64,000 nt of DNA. Origin: Stenogyne calaminthoides (taxonomy: Eukaryota > Streptophyta > Magnoliopsida > Lamiales > Lamiaceae). A model generated the notes under the pieces. The model saw only the letters and a program-made list of their open reading frames with translations. It searched no databases and was not told the origin of the DNA. Position 1 is the stretch's first letter. Each line of letters begins with the position of its first letter. A program made the translations under genes and the position numbers. Of this stretch, positions 1 to 11,125 are shown one piece after another. The stretch lies in NCBI GenBank assembly GCA_037126765.1, contig JBBCBC010000022.1:310001-374000 (forward strand), written 5' to 3'.

Positions 1-1435
1 TTAATCGCTATGAACAAATTAAAAAATAACTTCTCTAAAACTAATTCAACACTAAAATTATTTACCTCAATATTTCGTGCAATATAAAAAAAACTCCCTG
101 CAAACGAATAAATACAAAACGTGAATATTAATAGCTATGAACAAATTAGAAGAAACTCATTAATAACTAATTCAACACTCAAATTATTTACCTCAATACT
201 CGCGTGCAATAAAAAAAACTCCCTACAATATACAAAATAATACACAAATGTTATAAACATTCATAATAAATTCATAACTCAAATTATTTACCTCAATATT
301 CCCTGCAATATATACAAAACGTGAATATTAATCGCTATGAACATATTAAAATAAACTACTGCACAACTAATTCAACACTCAAATTACTTATCTCAATACT
401 CCGTGTAATATAAAAAAAAATCCCTGCAATATACTCAATAATTACACAATTACAAAAAAAACATTCATAACCAATTCATAACTCAAATTACTTACCTCAA
501 TACTCTCTACAATATAAAATAATAAAATCAAATTAAATAGAACATATTAGAAGAAACTCCTCTAGAACTAATTCAACACTCAAATTACTTATCTCAATAT
601 TCCGTGCAATATAAAAAATCTCTTTGCAATATATAAAATAATTATGCAACTGCAATAAATATTCATAACCAATTCATAACTCAAATTACTTACATCAATA
701 CTCCTTGTAATATATATAAAATGTGAATATTAATCGCTATGAACAAATTAAAAGAAACTACTACACAACTAATTCAACACTCAAATTACTTATCTCAATA
801 TTCCGTGCAATATAAAAAAAAATATCCCTGCAATATACAAAATAATTACACAATTGCAAAATACATTCATAATCAATTCATAATTCAAATCACTTAACTC
901 AATACTCCCTGCAATATAAAATAATAAAATCAAATTAAATGGAACAAATTAGAAGAAATTCCTTTAGAAATAATTCAACACTCAAATTCTTTATCTCGAT
1001 CTTTAAGGTGCAATATAAGAAAAACTCCTTGCAATATATAAAATAATAACACAACTGCAATGAACATTCATAACCAATTCATAACTCAAATTACTTACCT
1101 CTATGCAATATTAAATAAAAAAAATTAAATTAAATATACAACACAAAATCAGATTAAAAAAATTTAAAAATTAAAAACGAATTCATAATTCAAATTACTT
1201 ACCTCAATACTCCCCGCAATATATACAAAACGTGAATATTAATAATTATGAATATATTAGAAGAAACTCATTCACAATTAATTAAACACTCAAATTACTT
1301 ACATTAATACTCTGTGTAGTATAGTAAAACTCCCTGCAATATACAAAATAATTACACAATTATAATATACATTCATAACGAATTCATAATTCAAATTGTT
1401 TACATCAATATTCCCTGCAACATATACAATATATA
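1..1435. repeat. AT-rich tandem satellite, ~200 bp unit
   Basis: A phrase like GTGAATATTAATCGCTATGA recurs at about 121, 321, 723 and 1232, so spacing is near 200 bp or simple multiples of it. Within each unit two related ~100 bp halves alternate, one with AATTCAACACTCAAATTACT and one with AATTCATAACTCAAATTACT. Both are followed by a CTCAATACTCCNTGCAATAT-like stretch. The array starts before the window and decays after ~1435. About seven units are visible, with moderate divergence and some half-unit slips. No coding potential is seen. Confidence 0.85.
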
Positions 1436-3135
1436 TTTATCAAATTTATTTATTTATTTTATGATTGTCACCTTATATTATGATTTTCATAGGATATGCT
1501 TTTGTTTAATTTTAGTATTAGTTTGGACGTGCTATTTTAATCATGTCGGCTACATATAAGATATCTACAAATATTTATTTATATGCAACTGCATAAGTGC
1601 ATATAAGATACATGTAGGGATGTAAATATATATTTATAAATAAGCGTAGCATATCTTAATAAATAAATATGATAAAAACGAAAAATATTAATATTTAATT
1701 AGATAGATTACAAATTTAATTTAAATAACTTTTAATGAGAGTCCACGATTTTAAAACAAAATAATCTGGTTGAATTAGGTTTTATGCAGACTAACGTGGT
1801 TTCTCTACATAAGCTAAATGTAGCTACATCAAATTATTAATATGATATAATAAATGACTAGGGATAAAACAATTGAATATAATTTCTTATTTAGTTTGAT
1901 ATTTTTCAGATATTTATGAATATGATTGATAAATTTAATACTAATATATGTAAAGAATATAAAAAGTAATAGAACATATAATGAAGCATTACATGATGAT
2001 GAAACATGAGATTTTGTTTCTCAAAAGTGGACCAAGATTAATGAAAAGGAAATATATTTTCTTGGCATTTTTTGTTCTTTTTTCTATGACAGATTCTTGG
2101 TGATATATGGACCTGGTAGTGGTACTGATGGCTTATTCAAATTCATTCAATTTTATTCCATCATCAAATTAAATACCTTTTCGAATATATATACTTGTGA
2201 GGTACGCAAACAAACATCACTAATTCCACAAGTCCACACATTCCACAATTATCAATTTAAAAGTTTAATATTTATATAATCAATTGGTCTATTTGTTGGC
2301 ATTATTAGGTAACTATGGAAACAGTCAATCCTGGAAATTGGGACTTAATATTTTATTAAGAATGATATGCATAAAAATGAATTCGAAAGTCAAGAATTTA
2401 AAATTCAACATGGATCAGGACCATTACCATTGTTGGTGGGCACCATGTTACATCACGCAAATTACTAGTAATTGTTACTTCTTAATTTTTAGTAATCACA
2501 ACCTAATAATTTTTTAATCAGGGAGCATTTTTTAATTTTTAAAATCACAACTTAATAATTTTTTTTATTAATTTCTGTTTATTTTTACTCACAATACTTG
2601 ATATTTTAGTATTCTACGACAGAGGATCATAATCTAGACTTGGTGGTGACTCAATGAATGAATGAAAAATACATAATACCAAATTTATTAATGGTTATTT
2701 GGATTAATCTAGATTCAAATTCTCTCTTCACGGTAAAATTATTGAGGTGCTTGTCGCTAACAAAGGTCGTTCCACGATGTTTCAAGTTCGATTCTTGCAG
2801 GTAAATTTATTTTGCATCTATCACCCCTATACAAAATACAAATTACAAACGCAACCTTAATGTGAAATAATCTTAGGTTTGTTCTAAGCTGCATCATAAA
2901 AGTACGTAACATCATGTAACCGTTTCATTGCTTAAACAAAATGCTAATTAGGCTGCAAACAAAAGAATCAGGCCAACCACATGTGACACATTATTGCTAT
3001 TGAGCTTTAAAGATTATCAACCAATTTGATCTTGCTCAACGTTTCTCTAATCGAATTAGGACCGATCTATTAATTTTTCATAGAGAGAAACAAAACAAAT
3101 ACAAATATAAAATACATTAAGAAGTTCCTACTATA
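1436..3135. other. AT-rich intergenic DNA with one SINE-like fragment
   Basis: There is no convincing gene. Two short open frames near 2.1-2.5 kb lack any family resemblance or codon signature. Around 2745-2812 a tRNA-like pattern (GGTGCTTGTCGCTA followed by TTCAAGTTCGATTCTTGCAG) looks like the internal promoter region of a tRNA-derived SINE, but it is weak. Confidence 0.5.
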
Positions 3136-3137
3136 TA

Positions 3138-3374
3138 CTACATCCGTCCCATAAATATATGCACACCTACTTTATTGTCGAGTTTTAGTGAGCGAGTTGT
3201 TTATTAGTATTTCAAATGATAAAGTAATTTTTAAAGAGGGGTATTATAGATTTACATCTCATCTATTGCATGCATCTTTAAAAATTATTTTATCATTTCA
3301 AATACTAATAAAAAACTCGGTCGCAAAAACACGCGAAAACAGTAAACATGCATATATCTTTGGGACGGAGGGAG
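3138..3374. mobile_element. Stowaway-like MITE
   Basis: The left end is CTACATCCGTCCCATAAATA and the right end is the inverted TTTGGGACGGAGGGAG, flanked by TA on both sides (3136-3137, 3375-3376). The length is 237 bp with an AT-rich interior and long imperfect inverted repeats. TA target duplications and CTCCCTCCGTCC termini are the hallmarks of Tc1/mariner-derived Stowaway elements. Confidence 0.85.
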
Positions 3375-4484
3375 TAATAATTATGAGATACACTTACATG
3401 AGACCGTCTCACGGTGAGATGAGACATAAGTTGAGCATTGGTGTTTTAACACTTTGGGAGGGGCGCTGTGATTTGTGTTAGGTTATACCCCGTCTCATGC
3501 ATGAGACTGTCGCATATGAGTTTTTGTCATCAGTTAAATCTATTACGATTAAAACCTATACATTTTCATAGTTGGAGTTAAGAATTAGAGGGGCATTCTC
3601 ATCTCTAGGTCTCAAGTTCGAACCGCCTAAGGTGTGAACAATCTTTGAGATGTGTCAGTGCATATAGAGAATAGTTTTAGCTTAAAGTGGAACCCCGTTA
3701 ATGGACTGTGAGTTCTGAACCTCTGAATTAGTCGATCCTTGAGCCGAATACCGAGTTATAATAAAAATAATTAGAGGGGCATATTTGTAATTTTTCTAAT
3801 ACTAATTATAATTTCTTTAATATAAAAGTAATAGTAGAAATTTTTCTTGTAGGGAGAAGTAGGTCCAAATCTGAACTGAATTAATGTGTTTGCAAACTCT
3901 AGTGAGAAAGACATAAACACTTATTTTTTAAGTTGCTCTCTTACAGCCTTAACTTTTGAAAAATGCTTATAAGTTATGAGTGGAGTTTGCAAACAGCTTG
4001 TTTTTTTTACAATTGTCTTGTTGTGATTCTTTACTTATTAGAGCTCAAATAGGCTAGATATATACAACTTCAAAATCTAGTTAAAACGAGCTTTAATCAA
4101 AGTAGTAGGTGCTAGTTCATAGGGTGAAAACCATGCATATAGGTATAAATTTACAACTTGTTCTTATCATATTGCTCCCACTTAATAACTCCTTAGATTG
4201 TACGATTCAAAAGTACTATTGTAGGAAATTAATTGTGGAAAACAACCTTTCACAAAACTCTTTGTGATTGTTCAATTAAGGAATAATATATATGGGTCAT
4301 ACATGTTGTGACCACATATGATATGAGAAGATATTTTCATCTGGAATCATATTTCCACACCTGTTTCTCCTGCAGAAAACTGCAGAAACCAGGCCTGCTT
4401 TTTTTTGTACCTTCTTTCCCTTTCACCTTTAATGATCATTAATCTAATGTGTGAGTCACACTATGCAAATCATTGTAAAATACT
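3375..4484. other. Intergenic DNA with SINE-like and MITE fragments
   Basis: Positions 3388-3530 hold a fragment with GAGACCGTCTCAC near the left and CCCGTCTCATGCATGAGACT near the right, a MITE-like pattern whose relatives appear at 14.36-14.48 kb and 15.2 kb. Positions 3595-3760 contain CAAGTTCGAACCGCC, a good Pol III B-box, within a moderately GC-rich block typical of a SINE body. The rest is AT-rich without genes. Confidence 0.45.
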
Positions 4485-4485
4485 A

Positions 4486-4693
4486 CTCCATCCGTCCCAT
4501 AATTACTGCAACACTTATCTTATTTGAACGTTTCAATATTACTGCATCACTCCTAAAATACTCACTAAAAGTCAATATCTCCACCTTTAATTATTTACAA
4601 TACTTCTTCTTCATTACGCTCAAACCACTTTTCACTTTTTTCCTTGGTTTACGGTCCAATTTTAGTATTGCAGTCTTTTCGGGATGGAGGGAG
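4486..4693. mobile_element. Stowaway-like MITE
   Basis: Termini are CTCCATCCGTCCCATAA on the left and CGGGATGGAGGGAG on the right, with TA at 4484-4485 and 4694-4695. It abuts the left part of the next, interrupted MITE. Confidence 0.8.
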
Positions 4694-4695
4694 TA

Positions 4696-5120
4696 CTTCC
4701 TTTTACTGTTTTCTTGTGTTTTAATGAATGAGTTTTTATTAGTATTTAAAATAATGAAGTAATTTTTAAAGAGATAAATAATAAAGGAAATGTAGATTTA
4801 TCATATATCTCCTTAAAAGTTATTTTATCATTTTAAATATTACTCCTTCCATCCAGATCAGTTTCCACACTGATCTGGAACCCCAAACCAAGAAAAATAC
4901 ACTTTATACAAAAAGTAATGGCATATGGGTAAATAAGTGTATTTTTTTTTGTAGGTGAAAGTTGTGTAAAATGTGTCTATTTTGGGGTGTGAAAATTGAT
5001 ATTGGACAAACCAAAAAGGAAAATATGAAACCTGATGCAGGACGGAGGAAGTAATAAATAATTCGCTCGCTAAAATATAAGAAAAAAGGTAGTGCGAAAA
5101 AAGAGTTGCGATGGAGGGAG
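4696..5120. mobile_element. Stowaway-like MITE interrupted by a second Stowaway
   Basis: The interior (TTTTTATTAGTATTTAAAAT ... TTATTTTATCATTTTAAATA) matches the 3138-3374 element. The right end is GCGATGGAGGGAG followed by TA. The reading is broken at 4843-5051 by another Stowaway inserted at a TA. The outer left terminus is missing or was lost when the 4486-4693 element inserted. Confidence 0.7.
4843..5051. mobile_element. Nested Stowaway-like MITE
   Basis: It begins CTCCTTCCATCCAGATCAG and ends GCAGGACGGAGGAAG, with TA duplicated at 4841-4842 and 5052-5053. Removing it and one TA joins the two halves of the outer MITE, so it inserted second. Confidence 0.82.
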
Positions 5121-5548
5121 TAAGAATTTTCTGGACAATCCATTTCTATTTGGATCTAAATAAATTGAATTATGATGAGGTGTGGATTGATTCCTATATA
5201 CAGAATTTTAAATCTTTAAAAATTTGTGTGTGCAACTTTTTTTTACCAGCGCTTAATCACTTATCTTATCTTTCATAATTAGTTTTTATTGTTTTATTTC
5301 TTTTCTGTCAACTTAAATAGAATTTATAAGTTAAAAGCAGGTCATGTGGGTGCTTCTACAGATTATTGATTCTTTATCGTAATCTAAACTTTTTTAATAA
5401 TTATGATAACTTTCTTTTCTCTTAAATGATGCCCTGCGTTTTTGAAATGATTCTGGCTAATGCACTTTTAAATAAATGGGAGGTATAATAGTTATTAGAT
5501 CGTCTATATGTAGCTTATATCAAATTATCACGTACACTTTAAATTTTA
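5121..5548. other. AT-rich spacer
   Basis: Nothing recognisable is seen beyond AT-rich spacer sequence; there is no open frame with family features. Confidence 0.5.
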
Positions 5549-5812
5549 GGGAGAATTGTGTTTTTGTTATGTAATTTTGACTCTATTTTGATCGTGGTTC
5601 TATTAACTTTTTTTTTGTTTTGACCCTATAATTTTACAAAATTTAACATTTTAGTCATGTCAACTGCTACTGCAGTCTGCAGGTGACTATCAGGTGACAT
5701 AACGAAAAAATTGAATTTTATAAAGTTACAGGATTAAAATGAAAACACTAATGTTAGTAGGACTACGATAAAAAATGAGCAAAATTACGGGACAAAAAAT
5801 ACCAATATTCCC
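5549..5812. mobile_element. Mutator-like MITE
   Basis: Ends are GGGAGAATTGTGTTTTTGTT and, inverted, GGGAATATTGGTATTTTTTG. The flanking 9-mers TAAATTTTA (5540-5548) and TAAATTCTA (5813-5821) differ by one base. A 9 bp target duplication with terminal inverted repeats indicates a MULE-derived, non-coding element of 264 bp. A distantly similar 'missing-sense' repeat lies in beta-glucosidase intron 10 (about 63.40-63.72 kb). Confidence 0.7.
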
Positions 5813-5821
5813 TAAATTCTA

Positions 5822-6311
5822 CTTCTAGCTTTTGTTTTTAAATGTTTTTATAAACATTGTGAACTACAATGTGAATTAGACGGACGCGACCATGCCTGAA
5901 CTTCACAACGTGCTCAAGATTTTTGAGTTCACTATCACTATTATTATTAAATAATTTCAACAAAATAATTAATATTAATCACGTTTTCACAATTATAACT
6001 TTTTTTCCATACACAAACACCCCCTTAGTGCTCATATTATTCGCAGTTGATATTTGTCACATTTCCAGCAACAAATTCAAGAAATTCAAGCAAAATTTGT
6101 CCTAATATTTTTCTCTAATTTTGCTACAAATTCTCCAAGAACAATTACTGATCCAATATACTCTGATCTTAATTAATGAACAAAAAACATCCTTCAATTG
6201 TGAAGTATCCCTACAAATCCGATCTAAATCACGAAACAAACTGCATTTTACACACTAACAATTGTTGCTACAATTAATAAAAATCAGAATTTATTTATTT
6301 TTAACAACAAA
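5822..6311. other. 3' flank of the DUF1677 gene
   Basis: AT-rich sequence downstream of the minus-strand gene, presumably including its 3' UTR. No other gene is seen. Confidence 0.45.
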
Positions 6312-6680
6312 TCAATGAAAATTACTCAATTCAAGATACCAGATCGGGCCAAACCGGGCTTCTTCACCGGGCTGGACCGCGGCGAGTCCAAGCTCCTCAA
6401 AAGCAGCTGCTTCACCTGCAGAAATCAATTTCTCAGTCGGGTTCTTGGGCGGGCCGGGCTTGAATTTCCTGCAAAAACTCATGTGCTCATTCACAGCCTC
6501 TTCCGTCCCAATCCTCTGCTCCGATCTCACAATCTCGTCCTTTACCGCCTCTGCGCAAAGCCCGCAAATCCACCGGCCCGAATAACGATCGCGAACATGC
6601 TTTATGTACTCCTCCGTACATTCTTCAGTCAGCCCGCAACACTCGCATTTTGCAAACACGATTTCTGTTCCCATCTCCAT
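6312..6680 (-). CDS. DUF1677 family protein
   Basis: This is an uninterrupted 122-residue frame. Near the N terminus is a Cys-rich block, CECCGLTEECTEEYI (residues ~12-26), then RYSGRWICGLCAEAVKDE (about 33-50). A later HMSFCRKF motif follows a Glu-rich helix. This order, CxCC...CxxC then a helix and a single Cys, is the plant-specific DUF1677 pattern; family members are short, usually one exon, and of unknown biochemical role. The Cys pairs suggest metal binding, which is inference. The start is the first Met (MEMGTE); a second Met follows at residue 3. The coding DNA is clearly GC-richer than its surroundings. A TATATATATA stretch at ~7125-7141 on the minus strand could be the TATA box, implying a ~400 nt leader. 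Confidence 0.9.
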   Translation of the reverse strand: MEMGTEIVFAKCECCGLTEECTEEYIKHVRDRYSGRWICGLCAEAVKDEIVRSEQRIGTEEAVNEHMSFCRKFKPGPPKNPTEKLISAGEAAAFEELGLAAVQPGEEARFGPIWYLELSNFH

Positions 6681-7597
6681 TTTTTTTTTCCTAAAATCGC
6701 TGCGAAAAAAAAAAAAAAAAACAGAGAACTCTGTTTGATCAAATAATGATCACTAACCAGTATAAATTGATTACGGGAGTGCGTAAAAATAGAAACTGAT
6801 ATTTTATTTTTTTTTCGAAATTCAAATTCGAAAATTAAGTAAACGGAGTAATTGCAATTACATTTGAAAAATCGAATCCGCGGAAATAGACGACCCGGTG
6901 TTTAATTAGGTAATTAACTTATCAATCCCGAAGATTTTTCCTGGATTTTTCTTCTCTTTCCTTTTTTTGATAAAAAATTCTTCAATCAAATCAAACTTTA
7001 TCTCTCCTTCTCCCACTCGCCTTCTTCTTCGACAATTTCTCCACCGATAATCAGACGCTTCAACACCATATACATTTCCAGGAATCACTTTTCGATTTAG
7101 ATTTTTGGAAGTGAAATTGAATTGTGTGAATATATATATAGTAGAAAAATGGGAATGTGAGAAAAGTTGGATGGATTTTGTGAAGTGCTTTTGCCAACTG
7201 TGGTGAATGGTAACGTCAGTATTAGAGACAGAAAATTGGTATCGCCAATCATTGGCAGCTTCTGCGACAGTCGAAGCTTTTTTTATGGGTACCGTTTTTA
7301 CTGGGAATGGGTTAAGATCTGGTGCTTTTTTGGACGGGCTAATTCTGTGCACTCGGTTCATCACGGCAAAGTGAATTAGTCGAAGAATCTGGAAGGGAAT
7401 TTAATTACGTCACGTTATGTTGATTTGACGGAGATAGATCTGTTGTCGTCTTCAGATTTTTTTAATTCAATGTTTTTTAACACAAATTAATTGGATTTTT
7501 TTTGTGTGTGTGTGTGTGTGATGATTTTATAAGTTGGGATAAGAATTATGTGAAATGGTTATTATTTTTATTTTTGGAAAAGATTAGGGGGTATGAT
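6681..7597 (-). promoter_or_regulatory. Probable promoter and 5' leader of the DUF1677 gene
   Basis: On the minus strand a TATA-like run lies at about 7125-7141, followed by pyrimidine- and purine-rich leader sequence and poly-T/A near the start codon. The open frames here (6906-7364 minus, 7167-7379 plus) have no family resemblance and are read as leader or promoter. A (GT)n run sits at 7503-7519. Promoter assignment is inference from position and the TATA run only. Confidence 0.4.
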
Positions 7598-8010
7598 TAG
7601 GAGTGTAAGTGAGTTAAGTCGGCTCTCGAACTACTAGTCTTTCATTTCTTAAAAAATCGAAATCAACTCGAAAGATAATCAGTCGATCGAGTTATTTCTA
7701 CTGAGTAAGCTATCTAGTCGGAGCTCATAAATCTTTTCGGTCGAGAGAACAAAAAGCTAATCGAGTTTGCACAATAATTATTATTATGCTGTGAATTTTA
7801 CTAAATATATACTTATATTTTATATTTAATTTTTTAAAATTATAAAGGTAATAAAGTCGCGCTCTAGTATTTCGAGTTTTTATCGAGCCGAGCTTGAGCT
7901 TAAAATTTTGGGTTCCATTGAGTTCGACTCGAGTTTTGAATTTCAAGTATTCTAGTCAAGTTGAATTCAAGCTCATTATTACTCTGCTCGACTCAGGTCG
8001 TTTACACTAA
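7598..8010. mobile_element. hAT-type MITE (likely)
   Basis: The left end contains TTAGGAGTGTAAGTGAGTT and the inverted right end contains ATTAGTGTAAACGACCTGAG. Internally there are repeated CTCGA/TCGAG words (e.g. TCAACTCGAAAG, GAGTTCGACTCGAG). Such GTGTAAACGA-type termini with CTCGAGC-rich subterminal repeats are seen in plant hAT MITEs. I could not fix an exact target duplication. Confidence 0.5.
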
Positions 8011-8886
8011 TATTGTGCACCATTCTTGAAAATTGAGCTGCGTAAACCTAAACATGTGGGTGTCATAGGCATGAACCTAAAAATTGAGTATCATATATGT
8101 GTTAATAATTTTGTTCATTAAATAAGGAGTACATTTTTGTGTTACTATCAATTATTTCCACGAGTCTTTCCCAATCTCAATTCTTTTATCTAGACTTAGG
8201 TCTGTCATTTTATTTTTTTAGGTCTTTTATCTAGATTTAGGTCTTTTTTTAAGAGTGCTTAAGTTGATGGAGACAGAGCAAGACCTAAAAGTTTTAATGC
8301 ACGGATTTTTAAAAAATGAATAGTATGTAGTATCGGATATGTTGATGGTGGAATTTTGGTGGGATTCGCCTAAAATTCGCACCCGATACGCCACGTGGTT
8401 TATCTTTTTTTTAAAAAAAATTGGATACGCGTATTGAATATGTTTCGGGTTTTTTTTTGTAAAATTAATTAAATTTTAGGGATTTTTTTGTAAAATTTAA
8501 AATTTATTAATAATTTACTAAATTAAATATTAAACTATTACCCCAAACCTTCTATTCAGCGTAAACTTAACATAATAGAAAATAAAAGTCAGGAGAAAAG
8601 AAATTGCAGGCGATGAAGGAGAGGCACCAAACAATGATGAAGAAGAGACACCAAACAATGATGATCATTCGATCAGTCTAGATAGACTTGCCACTTATTA
8701 GTTGTAACTTATGCATTTCAATTGAACTTTGTTATTTAATGTAACTTATTTTGACAATATGGTACTTCGTTTAAATTGAATATTTTGTTATGATTTGTGT
8801 AGGTTGATGATATTTGATTTAATTATTGTTTTGTTGCTTATGTGATGAATTTCTTAATATTAGTACATGTTTTTTAACAACTCTTA
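8011..8886. other. Intergenic DNA with a possible transposase C-terminal scrap
   Basis: At about 8580-8700 (plus) a short frame repeats an acidic APNND/TPNNDDH unit before a stop codon. It resembles acidic tails of plant hAT transposases but is too short to assign. The remainder is AT-rich. Confidence 0.35.
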
Positions 8887-9238
8887 GGGTGCGTTTGTTT
8901 TGGGATTTAAGTGTGTGGAGCAAGTCAATGTTTTAAAATCAGGGATCTAGAATCCTTGATGAATAGTAAATGTATGTGTTTGTTTAAAGATTTGAATATG
9001 GTGAGAATTAATTTTATGTCAAATCAATGCTGATATTGTATTATTATATTATATTGAGAAAAATAATAAAGTGTATAAAGTGTGATGTATTGGGAAGAGT
9101 AATGATAGATTTTATAAGTATTTGTAGGTGTGGATTGAATGTGGGATTTGAAAACTAGATTCTAAATCTCAAACTCGTATGAGACGGGGAGCGCAAAGTC
9201 CTAAGTCTATCCGTGTGAGTCCAAAAACAAACGCACCC
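8887..9238. mobile_element. 352 bp MITE, family A copy 1
   Basis: Perfect-looking termini are GGGTGCGTTTGTTTTGG on the left and its inverted form CCAAAAACAAACGCACCC on the right. TTA precedes the left end and TTTA follows the right, compatible with a PIF/Harbinger-type 3 bp target. The same element, diverged, occurs at 30821-31173. Confidence 0.75.
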
Positions 9239-10318
9239 TTTAGTATTATTACAGGTGTTATATATAATTGTGTAATTTTTTGGATATTATTACAGGTGTT
9301 ATATATAATTAAATAAAATAAATTAATGTATCCTCGTCGTATCGTATCCTAAAATTTTGAAAATCTTCAAATCCCAACTCCCGAATCGTATCCATCTTCA
9401 TCCCGCATCTGTACTCGTGCAACACAGCCTAAAAGTCAAGAGTTCAATATTTTATGTACATTTTGTTGAGCGAATTATCTATACATGAATGATTTGTGTA
9501 GTTTGCGGTCAATTGCAAGATTTCGAATTTACACAATGCACATTTTCATACAACGATCTTGAATTATGTTTAAAGATTTTTTTCAATAATATCATGTTTA
9601 GTTATTCTCATTTTTCTTACCTTCACCACCTTCAACTTATATTAACTAGTTAATATTATTCAGTAAAAATAAATAATATTAATTAAATATAAAATGAATT
9701 GCTTGATGCACTTGATAACTTAATACTCAAATTTCTAATTTTTCAATTGAGCTCAAACTTTACAATATTTGATTAGATTTTATACGCTTATCAGGGGCTT
9801 ATATATACTGATGAATAAACAATATATTTAGAATTGAGCAATTGCAGGTCATTCATAAATCATAATGTTATGGATTTCGTAATGTGTGAGTTTTTCAAAT
9901 TAACAAAAATATAATTCTTAACATAAAAAATAAATTTGATTTCTCGTTTATATGCAATTTTCGCTAAAATGAAGAAATTCACTAAATCATAAATACATAA
10001 ATCAAGTAATTATAAATTGAACATGCACTATTGCCCTTTTTACAAATTGTAATATGTATTTTGTTTTTAATAAAAGACAATTCGTACTAATAAAATTTGA
10101 ACCTATTTCAACACAAGCTCCTTGTTTTACAAATTATATATTTTATATACCACAATACTAAAAAAATATTTTAACAAATATCAAATTAAAAAAATTAAAT
10201 AGAAAATTTTCAAAAACAATAATTCGTGGTTAGAATATGTCAATTTTCACTAATATAGGCTGCATGTTGTTAAAAAAAAGTACATATTGTGATTTATAAA
10301 AAAATAAGGCTAGGTCTT
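9239..10318. other. AT-rich intergenic DNA
   Basis: It contains the short direct repeat ATTATTACAGGTGTTATATA at ~9242 and ~9288. No gene or clear element is seen. Confidence 0.5.
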
Positions 10319-10520
10319 GTATGCACCCGGCTGCACCATGCACTTATAATACATTTTAGGAGCGTGCATCTTATTTATACAGAAAAGTGCAACTGTTAAT
10401 ATGGGAACATAGTTGTATGCTTCTGTTTAGAATAGTTGCACGTTTCTGTTTTATATAATTACACGCTTCTAAAATAAACTATGAGTGCACGGTGCACTCA
10501 GGTGCACATGAGACTCATCC
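10319..10520. repeat. Dispersed repeat family B, copy 1
   Basis: The block from TATGCACCCGGCTGCACCAT to GCACATGAGACTCATCCAAA is shared with 51750-51961. Shared internal words include AAAGTGCAACTGTTAATATG and ATAGTTGTATGCTTCTRTTT. Both copies carry GTGCA-type words near each end in inverted orientation, so a small foldback element is likely. Confidence 0.7.
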
Positions 10521-10849
10521 AAAAAAATAATTATACAGATTGCAATTTGTTATTAACCCCGCATAAATGGAAATAGAGAAAAAAAAAACTATTCATATTT
10601 GTCAGGTGGGGCGCGTAACAGGTGATTAGAACAAGTGAGAGAGTGCGCCAGCTGTGACGACGGCGACCGAGCCAATTGCGAAAGTGATACCCACGTGCAA
10701 ATTGGCACGCTTTAGAATGCCGCTAATTCCTTATACTGCCAATAATATCACTCTCTGTAATTATGATTCTACTGTACTAATTTTAATGCCTCTTTAATTC
10801 CACTTTTAACTCACCTTTAATAATTCCACTCCTAAAAAAAGCACCATGA
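10521..10849. other. Intergenic DNA with a GC-richer patch
   Basis: Positions 10600-10700 are GC-richer (GGGGCGCGTAAC, GACGACGGCGACCGAGCC) but carry no frame. Nothing else is supported. Confidence 0.4.
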
Positions 10850-11125
10850 ATATTTTCTTTTGTATTTTTTTGGTGAAATTTTTCATCAATTAAAAATCTA
10901 TAATTTATAATTAAATTCTATAATTGATGAAGGTAAGATAAAATTGAGTGATTTATGATTTACTCGGCCCAAATAGATCATAAATAGTAAGATAAAATTG
11001 AGTGGTTTATGATTTACTCGGCCCAAATAGATCATAATTTAGGGTTCATTATTTAGTGTTTAAGGTATAGATGGTTGATTTAGGACAATTTTATAGATTT
11101 TCATACATGAAAATTTTCACACTAT
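10850..11125. repeat. Dispersed repeat family C, copy 1
   Basis: The phrase GATTTACTCGGCCCAAATAG occurs twice in tandem (~10957 and ~11014), then GGACAATTTTATAGATTTTC and a palindromic TTTCATACATGAAAATTTTC end near ACTATACCTA. The same order is present at 16013-16252. The terminal palindrome and the repeated placement suggest an unclassified MITE. Confidence 0.65.

Noticed and set aside
1..1435. CRISPR-like array of regular repeats
   Set aside because: The repeats are adjacent, AT-rich and diverged, with no unique spacers, and the DNA is clearly eukaryotic. It is a satellite.
6315..6746. 143-codon plus-strand frame opposite the DUF1677 gene
   Set aside because: It is the antisense shadow of a real coding frame and has no family resemblance.
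6906..7364. 152-codon minus-strand frame upstream of DUF1677
   Set aside because: Low-complexity translation (runs of R and K), a TATA-like run within it and its position suit promoter and leader rather than protein.
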